Of a stretch of 29,519 bases of DNA, positions 15,747 through 22,510 are shown piece after piece. Both the position numbers and the translations under genes were made by a program. Position 1 is the first letter of the stretch; each line of letters starts with the position of its first letter. Below the pieces are notes generated by a model, which had not been told where the DNA came from, ran no database searches, and saw nothing but the letters and a program-made list of their open reading frames with translations. The stretch is taken from contig CAKRNX010000011.1 of assembly GCA_934371475.1 (NCBI GenBank), positions 1-29,519 of the forward strand. The letters run 5' to 3'. This DNA is from an uncultured Lachnospiraceae bacterium. Lineage in GTDB: Bacteria; Bacillota; Clostridia; Lachnospirales; Lachnospiraceae.

Positions 15747-16391
15747 ATGAAAGTAGAGCTGGAAAATGTAAAACCGATGGAGATTGAGCGCCGCAGTTTT
15801 GAGATCATTACTCAGGAGCTTCAGGAGATGGGGAAAACACTGGAGCCGGGAACAGAACCGATTGTCAAGCGGTGTATTCATACCAGTGCGGATTTTGATT
15901 ATGCAGATCACCTGAAATTTTCCGATCATGCAGTGGAAGATGCACTGCAGGCGATCCGCGACGGTGTCTCGATTGTGACAGATACGCAGATGGCAAAAGC
16001 GGGCATCAACAAAAAATCACTGGCGCGATACGGTGCGCAGGTTCATTGTTTTATGTCAGATGAAGATGTGGCGGCTGCCGCCAAAGCGGCTGGCAGCACG
16101 AGGGCGGCCGCCAGCATGGACAAAGCTGCCGCTATGGGAGAAGATCTGATTTTTGCGATTGGAAATGCGCCCACAGCGCTGGTGCGTCTGTATGAGCTGA
16201 TTGAAGAAAAAAAGATCCGGCCCCGTCTGATTATCGGTGTGCCGGTAGGGTTTGTCAATGTGGTGCAGTCCAAGGAACTGATTATGCAGGCCGGCATTCC
16301 CTATATTGTGGCGCGGGGACGCAAAGGCGGCAGCAATATCGCGGCATGCATCTGCAATGCGCTGCTGTATATGATTAATAACGAGAGATAA
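15747..16391 (+). CDS. cbiC: Cobalt-precorrin-8 methylmutase (CbiC)
   Basis: A 214-residue enzyme moving the methyl group from C11 to C12 to form cobyrinic acid. Features: IERRSFEIITQEL near 12-24, VKRCIHTSADFDYADHLKF near 40-58 (His46 is the family's catalytic histidine), GVSIVTDTQMAKAGI near 74-88, and AIGNAPTALVRLYEL near 132-146. Normal family length, 6 bases after cbiP. Last gene of the operon, followed by a strong terminator. Confidence 0.96.
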   Translation: MKVELENVKPMEIERRSFEIITQELQEMGKTLEPGTEPIVKRCIHTSADFDYADHLKFSDHAVEDALQAIRDGVSIVTDTQMAKAGINKKSLARYGAQVHCFMSDEDVAAAAKAAGSTRAAASMDKAAAMGEDLIFAIGNAPTALVRLYELIEEKKIRPRLIIGVPVGFVNVVQSKELIMQAGIPYIVARGRKGGSNIAACICNALLYMINNER

Positions 16392-16480
16392 AAAAAGCTT
16401 CCGGTTTATTCTGAGATATCAGATGTGAGCAGCAAGAATGCAGCAGCATTCTTGAATCAGAATAAATTCGGAAGCTTTTT
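16392..16480. terminator. Bidirectional terminator with a repeat in its loop
   Basis: AAAAAGCTTCCGG plus TTTATTCTGA (16392-16414) pairs with TCAGAATAAA plus TTCGGAAGCTTTTT (16457-16480), a stem of about 22 bp with one bulge. A-runs and T-runs at the two ends suit termination from both cbiC (+) and the SGNH-like gene (-), whose stop lies 8 bases beyond. The loop is 42 bases and holds repeat copy D. Confidence 0.85.
16415..16456 (+). repeat. Two-hairpin intergenic repeat, copy D (deleted, in terminator loop)
   Basis: A copy of about 40 bp: ATCAGATG at the left, as in the 21172 copy, then GAGCAGC and the perfect terminal stem CAAGAATGC/GCATTCTTG (16433-16441 with 16446-16454) with loop AGCA. 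The middle hairpin is missing. It fills the loop of the terminator between two converging genes. Confidence 0.7.
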
Positions 16481-16488
16481 CTTTGCAG

Positions 16489-17616
16489 TTAGCTGATATA
16501 GCTGGGATCATCCATGCCGGGCAGCTGCACTGTGCCGGTAGTGTCAAATTCTTCTTTGAGCTGCCGGTAGTCGGCAATTCGTCTGGCCAAGTAATCCTCG
16601 ATGTTGTCTTCGGTCAGGTAGATACCGAATCCCTCATGTGTCTCTTTGCCATATATGGTGTTGATCATCAGATCTCCTACCGCATTGGTGTAGTGCTTGC
16701 GGTTGTAGAAATTGTACGGGTTCATGTTGATATCATTGTAGTCGCTGAAATCCCACACATCAGTGATGGCCACAATCTGACGCAGATAATCGTAGTAGCG
16801 GTAGCACTCGTAGGACTCACGCTCGCCGATGAAGCTGGCTCCGATCACTACTTTCAGGGTGACGTCGTTTTCGTCGCACAGTTCTTTGATTTCTTTCAGG
16901 GCGGCGATGTTGTCGTCAAATGCCGGGGAGTCGGCAGCGTCCTGGTTGAAGAGGGAAGCCAGATATTTGTCAAATTTTTTCAGTACTCTGCTTTGTACAT
17001 AGGCATCCGGGTCCTGCCGGAATTTTTTGATCGCACTGTTCCAGTTCCGCTGGCCGGTAGCCATGTCTACAGAAATGGGATCCGGTTCGTTGTTGATCAG
17101 CGCTTTCATGGTTGTGCTGACATCGGTCATCAGGTAGCTCAGATGCTCGGTCAATTCCTCCCATTTGTTTCCGGTGAGGATGGCAGGGACTTCATAGGCC
17201 GGGACGCCGCTGCCTTCTTTGGAGAAACTTGTGACTTCAAAGCTGCTCAGGTGGAGCGTGATTTCAGAAATATTTGTGTTTTCGATCAGAAATTTGGAGT
17301 ATTTGTAATAGTCGGAAAAGTTTCCTACATTGAAGAAAAAGTTATAGTAGCGTTTTCCGGTATACTGAGTCAGAAGATCTGTGCTGAGTACGCCGCCTTT
17401 GGATCCGGACATGACCACAGCGTCAAATTTGTCCGGATTTTTTGCCAGATATTCTGACTTGATGGCGCGGGTGTAGTTGTTGGAGCTGTAGGATTCTTTA
17501 TTCTTGCTCACGGAGAAATAATCCGTAGGGTCTACATAGTAGTTCAGTGCCATAAATCCGCCTATGCCGATAAAGAAAAGAAGCAGAAATACGGCGATCC
17601 AATGTTTGCTTTTCAT
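16489..17616 (-). CDS. Membrane-anchored SGNH/DHHW-like protein, surface acylation partner
   Basis: A 375-residue protein with an N-terminal membrane anchor (about 6-25) and an extracytoplasmic domain. The motif VVMSGSKGG near 67-75 could hold a GxS nucleophile. VWDFSDYNDINMNPYNFYNRKHYTNAVGDLM near 290-320 looks like the C-terminal Asp/His block of SGNH hydrolase-like AlgX/DHHW proteins. These companions of MBOAT O-acyltransferases pass acetyl or other acyl groups to surface polymers; the acceptor here is unknown. The start has AGGAG upstream, and the gene follows the MBOAT gene by 14 bases. Exact family is inferred from motifs and context, not from strong overall similarity. Confidence 0.7.
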   Translation of the reverse strand: MKSKHWIAVFLLLFFIGIGGFMALNYYVDPTDYFSVSKNKESYSSNNYTRAIKSEYLAKNPDKFDAVVMSGSKGGVLSTDLLTQYTGKRYYNFFFNVGNFSDYYKYSKFLIENTNISEITLHLSSFEVTSFSKEGSGVPAYEVPAILTGNKWEELTEHLSYLMTDVSTTMKALINNEPDPISVDMATGQRNWNSAIKKFRQDPDAYVQSRVLKKFDKYLASLFNQDAADSPAFDDNIAALKEIKELCDENDVTLKVVIGASFIGERESYECYRYYDYLRQIVAITDVWDFSDYNDINMNPYNFYNRKHYTNAVGDLMINTIYGKETHEGFGIYLTEDNIEDYLARRIADYRQLKEEFDTTGTVQLPGMDDPSYIS

Positions 17617-17630
17617 AATGATGTCTCCTG

Positions 17631-19058
17631 TTAAAACTGGAAGTACAGGAACTGTACGACCTTATTCATCTGCATCACGCACAGTAGCAGCAATATACCT
17701 GCGTAGAGCGCAGTCCAGATATTGGCTTTGAACTTTTCTGTCATCTTCTTGGAACTGGGCAGGAACCAGCAGATGATAATTCCGATCACGAGGATCAGTC
17801 CGCTGGACTTGTGCCATTTAGCAAAATTCAGGAAGGAAGTTATCATACCGGACAGTCCGGATCCCAGCGACGAGAAATTGAGCATACCTTTGTAGACGGT
17901 CCATGCATCGGTGAAGGTGTTGGCGACGAAAAGTACGCGGGCCAGAATTACTCCGAGCGCTGTCAGCGGATAGGCAATCCAGGCCGGGAATTTGTAGCCC
18001 TTCCGCTTCATCCAGGAGGCCGTGCAGACGAAGACTCCGTTGACGATACCCCAGACAACGAAAGTCCAGCCGGCTCCGTGCCAGAAACCGGATACGAAGA
18101 AAGTTACCATAGTGGCTACATAGTAATTGCGCCATTTGCTTCCGTGTTTGTAAACAGAGCGGAAAATATAGTTGCTCAGGAAACGGGAGAGGGTCATGTG
18201 CCATCTTCTCCAGTAGTCCTGGAAGTTCCTTGCCTTGTAGGGAGAATCAAAGTTCTGGGGGATGTGGATATTAAACATCAGACCCAGACCAATGGCCATG
18301 TCCGCATAGCCGGACAGATCAAAATAATAGGAGATCGTATACTCAATGGAAGAAAACCAGGTGAGCAGCAGATCCGGATTGGCGGGAATATTGTTGAAAA
18401 AGCTCTGGGCGTTCGTGGTCATGGGGTCGGCCAGCATGATTTTTTTAGCGCAGCCGATTGCGAACAGGAACAGCCCTTTTGCAATGTTGTCATAATTGAG
18501 CTTCAGATTTTCTTCATGTTCAAACTGGGGCACGATCTCACCGTGGTGAATGATGGGACCTACAATCAGCTGCGGGAAGAATGTGATGAACAGCAGATAG
18601 TTAATGATATCATACTGTTTGGTTTCTCCCCGGTAGGAGTCCACCAGAAATGCGATCAGCTGGAACGTAAAGAAAGAAATACCGATAGGCAGTGCGATAT
18701 GTTTCAGCGCATAGTCGCTGCCGGTCAGCAGGTTGTAATTTTCAATAAAGAAATCGGTGTACTTATAGTAGCCGAGCAGTCCGATGTTGCCGGCAAGGCC
18801 GATGGCCAGCAGCAGCTTACGCTGAATCCCCTGATTGCCCTCCATCCTGGACATGGTAGTGCCGATGATGTAGTTGCCGACCACGCTTCCGAGAAAGAAC
18901 GGGAAGAAGGCAGGGCTGCCCTGCGCATAGAAATAAAAGGAGGCGGTGATCAGCCAGATTTTGGCGATCGAATACTGCCGGAAATGGTTTAAGAAGAAAT
19001 AAACAGAAAATGTAACCGGCAGGAAAAGAAAAATAAATTGGTACGTTGAAAAAATCAT
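17631..19058 (-). CDS. MBOAT family O-acyltransferase (AlgI/DltB-like)
   Basis: A 475-residue polytopic membrane protein of the MBOAT family, which moves acyl groups across the membrane to extracellular polysaccharides, as AlgI does in alginate acetylation. It begins MIFSTYQFIFLFLPVTFSVYF, has GISFFTFQLIAFLVDSYRG near 150-168 and NFQDYWRRWHMTLSRFLSNYIF near 282-303. The conserved histidine of the family is in GFWHGAGWTFVVWG near 327-340. About ten hydrophobic segments. AGGAGA precedes the start. Its partner SGNH-like gene follows directly, and the carboxyltransferase gene ends 20 bases upstream, so the three are probably one transcript. Confidence 0.92.
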   Translation of the reverse strand: MIFSTYQFIFLFLPVTFSVYFFLNHFRQYSIAKIWLITASFYFYAQGSPAFFPFFLGSVVGNYIIGTTMSRMEGNQGIQRKLLLAIGLAGNIGLLGYYKYTDFFIENYNLLTGSDYALKHIALPIGISFFTFQLIAFLVDSYRGETKQYDIINYLLFITFFPQLIVGPIIHHGEIVPQFEHEENLKLNYDNIAKGLFLFAIGCAKKIMLADPMTTNAQSFFNNIPANPDLLLTWFSSIEYTISYYFDLSGYADMAIGLGLMFNIHIPQNFDSPYKARNFQDYWRRWHMTLSRFLSNYIFRSVYKHGSKWRNYYVATMVTFFVSGFWHGAGWTFVVWGIVNGVFVCTASWMKRKGYKFPAWIAYPLTALGVILARVLFVANTFTDAWTVYKGMLNFSSLGSGLSGMITSFLNFAKWHKSSGLILVIGIIICWFLPSSKKMTEKFKANIWTALYAGILLLLCVMQMNKVVQFLYFQF

Positions 19059-19078
19059 GTCAGTTCTCCTGAATTACG

Positions 19079-20650
19079 TTATAGAGGTATATTACCGTGC
19101 CGCATCGGTTCGGATAAGATCCGGTCCGGTGAAAGCCGCTGTCCGAGGAATGCAAATCCGGATGCTAATTTATCCCTTGTTTCTTCGGGAAGGATTACCT
19201 CATCCACAAATCCTTTGGATTCGGCGATATCGGGATTGAGGAAGCTGTCTTCGTATTCCCGGCGCAGCCTCTGGAACTCTTCGTCAGGACTGGAAGAGGA
19301 GGCAAGCTGCTTTTTATAGAGAATACTTACCGCGCCCTCGGCTCCCATAACCGCGATCTCTGCGATGGGCCATGCGTAGACGAGATCTGCCCCCAGCGTT
19401 TTACTGTTCATGGCGATATAGGCACCGCCGTAAGCCTTGCGCATCAGCAGAGTGATCTTGGGAACGCGTGCCTCCGCATAGGCGTAAAGGATCTTGGCTC
19501 CGTGGCGGATAATTCCTTTCTGTTCCTGTTCCTTTCCGGGGAAGAATGCGGGCACATCCACCAGAGTCAGCAACTGAATATGGAAACAGTCGCAGAAGCG
19601 GATGAAGCGTGCAATTTTGTCGGAAGCATCGCAGTCCAGTGCACCGCCAAGATACTGGGGCTGATTGGCTACAATGCCGGTGACAACGCCGTTTATGTAG
19701 GCGAAGCCGGTGATAGCGTTGGGAGCAAAGTGCTTCTGGATCTCAAACAGAGGTACGGGATCGGCGATCTGTTCAATCACCCGGTGCATATCGTAGGCCT
19801 TGCGGGTGTTATCCGGCACAAGTTCCTGGAAAGGAACAGGCGTCGGGGTCGGGAACTGTCCGGCAGTTTCGGATGAGAGCGCCGGTGGCAGCTGTCTGTA
19901 ACTGGACGGGAGATAGGAGAGCAGCGTACGGATCCCGCGCAGGCAGGATGCCTCATCATTATAGAGGGCGTGGACGACGCCGCTCGTCTCACTGTGCATC
20001 TTGGCACCGCCCAGTTCCTCCAGTGTAGGGCGGGAGCCGAGTACGGACTCAACAACAGCCGGTCCGGTGATAAACATTTTGCTGATGTCACTGACACAGA
20101 AAATGAAATCGCACAGAGCGGGGGAGTAGCAGGCACCGCCGGAGCAGGGCCCCAGGATTGCACAGATCTGAGGGATCCGGCCGGAGGCTTCTACATGATT
20201 GCGGAAGATTTCACCATAGCCGCTGAGGGCATTGATGCCTTCTTCGATCCTCGCGCCGCCGCTGTCGTTTAAAAAGATCACAGGTACTTCCATCTGAAGA
20301 GCCAGTTCCTGTAGTTTGACAATTTTGCGGGCATGGGTAACGCCCAAGGTGCCGCCTATGACGGTAAAATCTTCAGCAGCCACGCAGACCTGGCGGCCGT
20401 CCACTGTTCCCCATCCGGTTACGACGCCATCTCCGGGGAAGGTTCCCTTGCTGCCAAATGAGGAAGCACTGGCATCTGTGGCCATGCATCCATTTAATTC
20501 AATAAAAGATCCGGGATCCAGCAGGATGTCCAGACGCTCCCAGACGGTAAGCTTGCCGCTTTCATGCTGCTTCTGGATCCTTTTTTCGCCGCCGCCCTGC
20601 CGGTGAAGCAGACGGCGCTGTGTTAACTGTTCTGTTTTTTCATTCCACAT
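19079..20650 (-). CDS. Biotin-dependent acyl-CoA carboxyltransferase (MmdA/PccB type)
   Basis: A 523-residue carboxyltransferase with two crotonase-fold halves. It shares with methylmalonyl-CoA decarboxylase alpha and propionyl-CoA carboxylase beta the blocks GKLTVWERLDILLDPGSF, FLNDSGGARIEEGI (N-half oxyanion region), GPCSGGACYSPAL, RKAYGGAYIAMNSK (C-half) and the terminal HGNIPL. Such enzymes move CO2 between biotin and propionyl/methylmalonyl- or acetyl/malonyl-CoA. The CoA substrate cannot be fixed from sequence. No biotin carrier, biotin carboxylase or decarboxylase membrane subunit is nearby, so partners must be elsewhere. First gene of the minus-strand operon, behind a TTGACG-N18-TATATT promoter. 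Its ribosome binding site is weak. Confidence 0.85.
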   Translation of the reverse strand: MWNEKTEQLTQRRLLHRQGGGEKRIQKQHESGKLTVWERLDILLDPGSFIELNGCMATDASASSFGSKGTFPGDGVVTGWGTVDGRQVCVAAEDFTVIGGTLGVTHARKIVKLQELALQMEVPVIFLNDSGGARIEEGINALSGYGEIFRNHVEASGRIPQICAILGPCSGGACYSPALCDFIFCVSDISKMFITGPAVVESVLGSRPTLEELGGAKMHSETSGVVHALYNDEASCLRGIRTLLSYLPSSYRQLPPALSSETAGQFPTPTPVPFQELVPDNTRKAYDMHRVIEQIADPVPLFEIQKHFAPNAITGFAYINGVVTGIVANQPQYLGGALDCDASDKIARFIRFCDCFHIQLLTLVDVPAFFPGKEQEQKGIIRHGAKILYAYAEARVPKITLLMRKAYGGAYIAMNSKTLGADLVYAWPIAEIAVMGAEGAVSILYKKQLASSSSPDEEFQRLRREYEDSFLNPDIAESKGFVDEVILPEETRDKLASGFAFLGQRLSPDRILSEPMRHGNIPL

Positions 20651-20713
20651 AATTAAACCTGCATGTAATGTAGTCGGGAGCCTGTTTTAGACACAATCAG
20701 GATCACTGACTGA

Positions 20714-20758
20714 TTACAAAAAAATTAAGAAATGTTAATATAGTTACAAAAAAATTAA
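20714..20758. repeat. 15-base direct repeat in the divergent promoter region
   Basis: TTACAAAAAAATTAA occurs at 20714-20728 and again at 20744-20758, exactly 30 bases apart (about three helical turns). One copy lies in the spacer of the minus-strand promoter and the other covers its start site. The right copy also contains the -35 of the plus-strand promoter. A shared operator is possible; the A/T-rich composition makes chance an alternative. Confidence 0.5.
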
Positions 20759-20766
20759 TTCGTCAA
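20737..20766 (-). promoter_or_regulatory. Promoter of the carboxyltransferase operon
   Basis: On the minus strand, TTGACG (20766-20761) and TATATT (20742-20737) are 18 bases apart: 5/6 and 5/6 matches to the sigma-A consensus. The start site would be near 20730, giving a leader of about 80 bases. One copy of a 15-base direct repeat lies between the two boxes. Confidence 0.55.
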
Positions 20767-20772
20767 TAATAT
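20744..20772 (+). promoter_or_regulatory. Candidate promoter of the btuFCD-hem operon
   Basis: TTACAA (20744-20749) and TAATAT (20767-20772) are separated by 17 bases, each 4/6 matches to the sigma-A consensus. The start site would be near 20779, just before the probable cobalamin riboswitch. It overlaps the divergent minus-strand promoter. Confidence 0.4.
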
Positions 20773-20779
20773 AACATGC

Positions 20780-20990
20780 ACAAGGGAAAGATTCAAGCTT
20801 AATTTCAAACATAGAAGAAACTGAATGCAACTCTATGTCCGGATGTCGGCCGGACTGTAAAATCATGTGGGATTGAGTGATGCAGGTTATTGCAATCATC
20901 AGGAAAGTATGGTATTTTAAAACAAGCTGTAAGGATTGAAGCGATACCTGCAGACAGAGAGAATTACAGGTATGGATGCCAGGTCATTAT
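20780..20990 (+). promoter_or_regulatory. Probable divergent cobalamin riboswitch
   Basis: Pieces of the cobalamin riboswitch core appear in the right order in this leader. ATAG-AAGAA (20811-20819) stands for TAATAGGGAA. AATGCAACTC (20824-20833) stands for GGTGCAAnTCC. ACTGTAA (20854-20860) is identical to the core. AGGAAAG (20901-20907) stands for GGGAAGG. GAAGCGATACCTGCA (20938-20952) stands for the B12 box AAGTCAGGATACCTGCC. Span, order, terminator downstream (21003-21042) and position before a BtuFCD-like importer all fit. Several normally fixed bases differ, so it is either a divergent class or a decaying copy. It was matched by eye, not by a covariance model. Confidence 0.45.
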
Positions 20991-21002
20991 AATAGGAAGA
21001 GC

Positions 21003-21042
21003 AAGGCTGTGTAAGATGATCATTTTACGGCAGCCTTTTTCT
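21003..21042 (+). terminator. Intrinsic terminator/attenuator in the importer leader
   Basis: AAGGCTG (21003-21009) pairs with CAGCCTT (21031-21037), with an inner GTAA/TTAC stem, followed by TTTTTCT. It sits 238 bases before the first importer gene with no coding sequence in front of it on this strand, as expected for a riboswitch-controlled attenuator. Confidence 0.75.
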
Positions 21043-21171
21043 ATCAGAAAAGAATTATGAAGATACCGAGTCGGGACTCTCTTTGACAGGACACGGCACT
21101 TCGGATGTTCTCTTCTCATGATTGCGGAACGTGAAAGGAGGACAGAGGGATGTGTGATGTCTGAAAATTGT

Positions 21172-21264
21172 ACATCAGATGGGAAAGTGACTTCCATCTC
21201 TATAGGTGGCGGGAAGCAGATGCATGACGCGCACCTCGCAGCGAGAGTAGCGGGATATTCTTGA
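21172..21264 (+). repeat. Two-hairpin intergenic repeat, copy E (full length)
   Basis: A 93-bp copy: ACATCAGATGGGAAAGTGAC, then CTCTATAGGTGGCGGGAAGC as in copy B, a spacer, CGCGCACCTCGCAGC as in copy A, and GGATATTCTTGA. The first hairpin is imperfect and the first arm of the last hairpin has drifted. It ends 15 bases before the binding-protein gene and supplies sequence right up to its ribosome binding site. Confidence 0.75.
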
Positions 21265-21279
21265 GATAGGAGAAGAAAA

Positions 21280-22410
21280 ATGAAAAAGAAAAGCGGGATA
21301 AAAGTATTGATGATCAGTTTTTGCATGCTGATTTTTTCACAAATGGCACAGGGAGCCCAGGAATTGCCGGGCCTGGCGTACGATCACAGTATGGAACTGC
21401 AGTATGCAACGCAGTTTTCAGTGGATTATTATCAGGGCGGCTATGCACTGATCTCTATCACAGACGGGGATCAGTTTCTTGTAGTACCGGAAGGCATGGA
21501 GACACCGGATGGATTAGATGAAGATATCACAGTGCTGCAGCAGCCGGTCAGCAATATTTATCTGGTAGCGACATCTGCTATGGATTTTTTTGCGGCAATC
21601 GACGGCATGGATGCGATCAGGCTTTCGGGAACAAGGCCGGAAAAATGGTATGTGGAAGAGGCAAAGGAGGCTATGGAGAATGGCAGCATTATCTATGCCG
21701 GAAAATACAGTGCACCGGATTATGAGCTGATTGTGTCGGAGAAATGCGGGCTGGCGATAGAGTCCACGATGATTTACCATTCCCCTGAGGTGAAGGAGAA
21801 GCTTGAAGAGTTCGGCATCCCGGTACTGGTAGAGCACTCCAGCTATGAAGAACATCCTCTGGGGCGGACGGAATGGATGAAACTGTATGCGGTGCTTCTC
21901 GGAAAGGAACAGGAGGCGGAGACACTGTTTTCACAGCAGATTGAGAAGCTTCAGGATGTGCTGACGGACGACCATACAGGCAAGACAGTGGCGTTTTTCT
22001 ACATCAGTACCAATGGCTATGCCAATGTGCGCAAAGCCAATGATTATGTATCCAAAATGATTGAGATGGCAGGCGGAACCTACATCTTCCATGATCTTGC
22101 CGCGGATGATACGGCATTGTCCACCATGAATATGCAGATGGAGGAGTTTTATGCCGGAGCTAAGGATGCGGATTACATTATTTATAACAGCACGATTGAC
22201 GGCGAACTGGACGGAATGGATGCGCTTCTTCAGAAAAGTCCGCTGCTCGCAGACTTTAAAGCGGTAAAGGAAGGGCACGCCTGGTGTACGACTCAGAACC
22301 TGTTTCAGAAGTCTACGGGGCTGGCTGATATGATTGTAGATATTCACACGATCCTCACATCGGACGATGAGGCGCTGGATCGCACCACATATATGTACCG
22401 GCTGAAATAA
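21280..22410 (+). CDS. ABC importer substrate-binding protein (BtuF-like)
   Basis: A 376-residue secreted binding protein of the iron/cobalamin class. It has a signal peptide (MKKKSGIK, hydrophobic 9-20, likely cleavage near AQG-AQ at 25-26), two lobes, and a middle region like the BtuF/FepB fold (YELIVSEKCGLAIES; FGIPVLVEHSSYEEHPLGRTEWMKLYAVLLGKE). No lipobox cysteine lies at the cleavage region; Cys15 is inside the hydrophobic core with a poor -1 residue (Phe). AGGAG lies 7 bases before ATG 21280. The permease and ATPase follow. Corrinoid as ligand is inferred from neighbours and the probable riboswitch; a siderophore or heme remains possible. Confidence 0.8.
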   Translation: MKKKSGIKVLMISFCMLIFSQMAQGAQELPGLAYDHSMELQYATQFSVDYYQGGYALISITDGDQFLVVPEGMETPDGLDEDITVLQQPVSNIYLVATSAMDFFAAIDGMDAIRLSGTRPEKWYVEEAKEAMENGSIIYAGKYSAPDYELIVSEKCGLAIESTMIYHSPEVKEKLEEFGIPVLVEHSSYEEHPLGRTEWMKLYAVLLGKEQEAETLFSQQIEKLQDVLTDDHTGKTVAFFYISTNGYANVRKANDYVSKMIEMAGGTYIFHDLAADDTALSTMNMQMEEFYAGAKDADYIIYNSTIDGELDGMDALLQKSPLLADFKAVKEGHAWCTTQNLFQKSTGLADMIVDIHTILTSDDEALDRTTYMYRLK

Positions 22411-22510
22411 AATAGCGTGTTTGGAAAACCATGTTCACAAACTGAAATGCACAGCTTACAAATAGACTTTTTCAAATGCACTCTAAGATAAAAGATGGAG
22501 AGAGGAGGAA

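Noticed and set aside
14235..15929. Long minus-strand open frame (564 codons) opposite cbiP
   Set aside because: It lies antisense to a clear CbiP gene, has a composition rich in His, Arg, Cys and Ser typical of shadow frames, and no recognisable domain.
16483..17457. Plus-strand open frame (324 codons) opposite the SGNH-like gene
   Set aside because: It starts inside the terminator region and mirrors the codon pattern of the minus-strand gene. That gene has a good ribosome binding site, membrane anchor and operon context, so it is preferred.
17811..18992. Long plus-strand open frame (393 codons) opposite the MBOAT gene
   Set aside because: Shadow of the conserved MBOAT coding sequence. The translation is low-complexity polar sequence without domain features.
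21083..21111. TTGACA followed by TGTTCT as a second promoter for the importer
   Set aside because: The -35 is perfect and the spacing is 17, but the -10 matches only 3 of 6 bases. A weak secondary start cannot be excluded.
12998..21264. The dispersed repeats as a CRISPR array
   Set aside because: Copies are thousands of bases apart, vary in length, have no regular spacers, and no cas gene is present.
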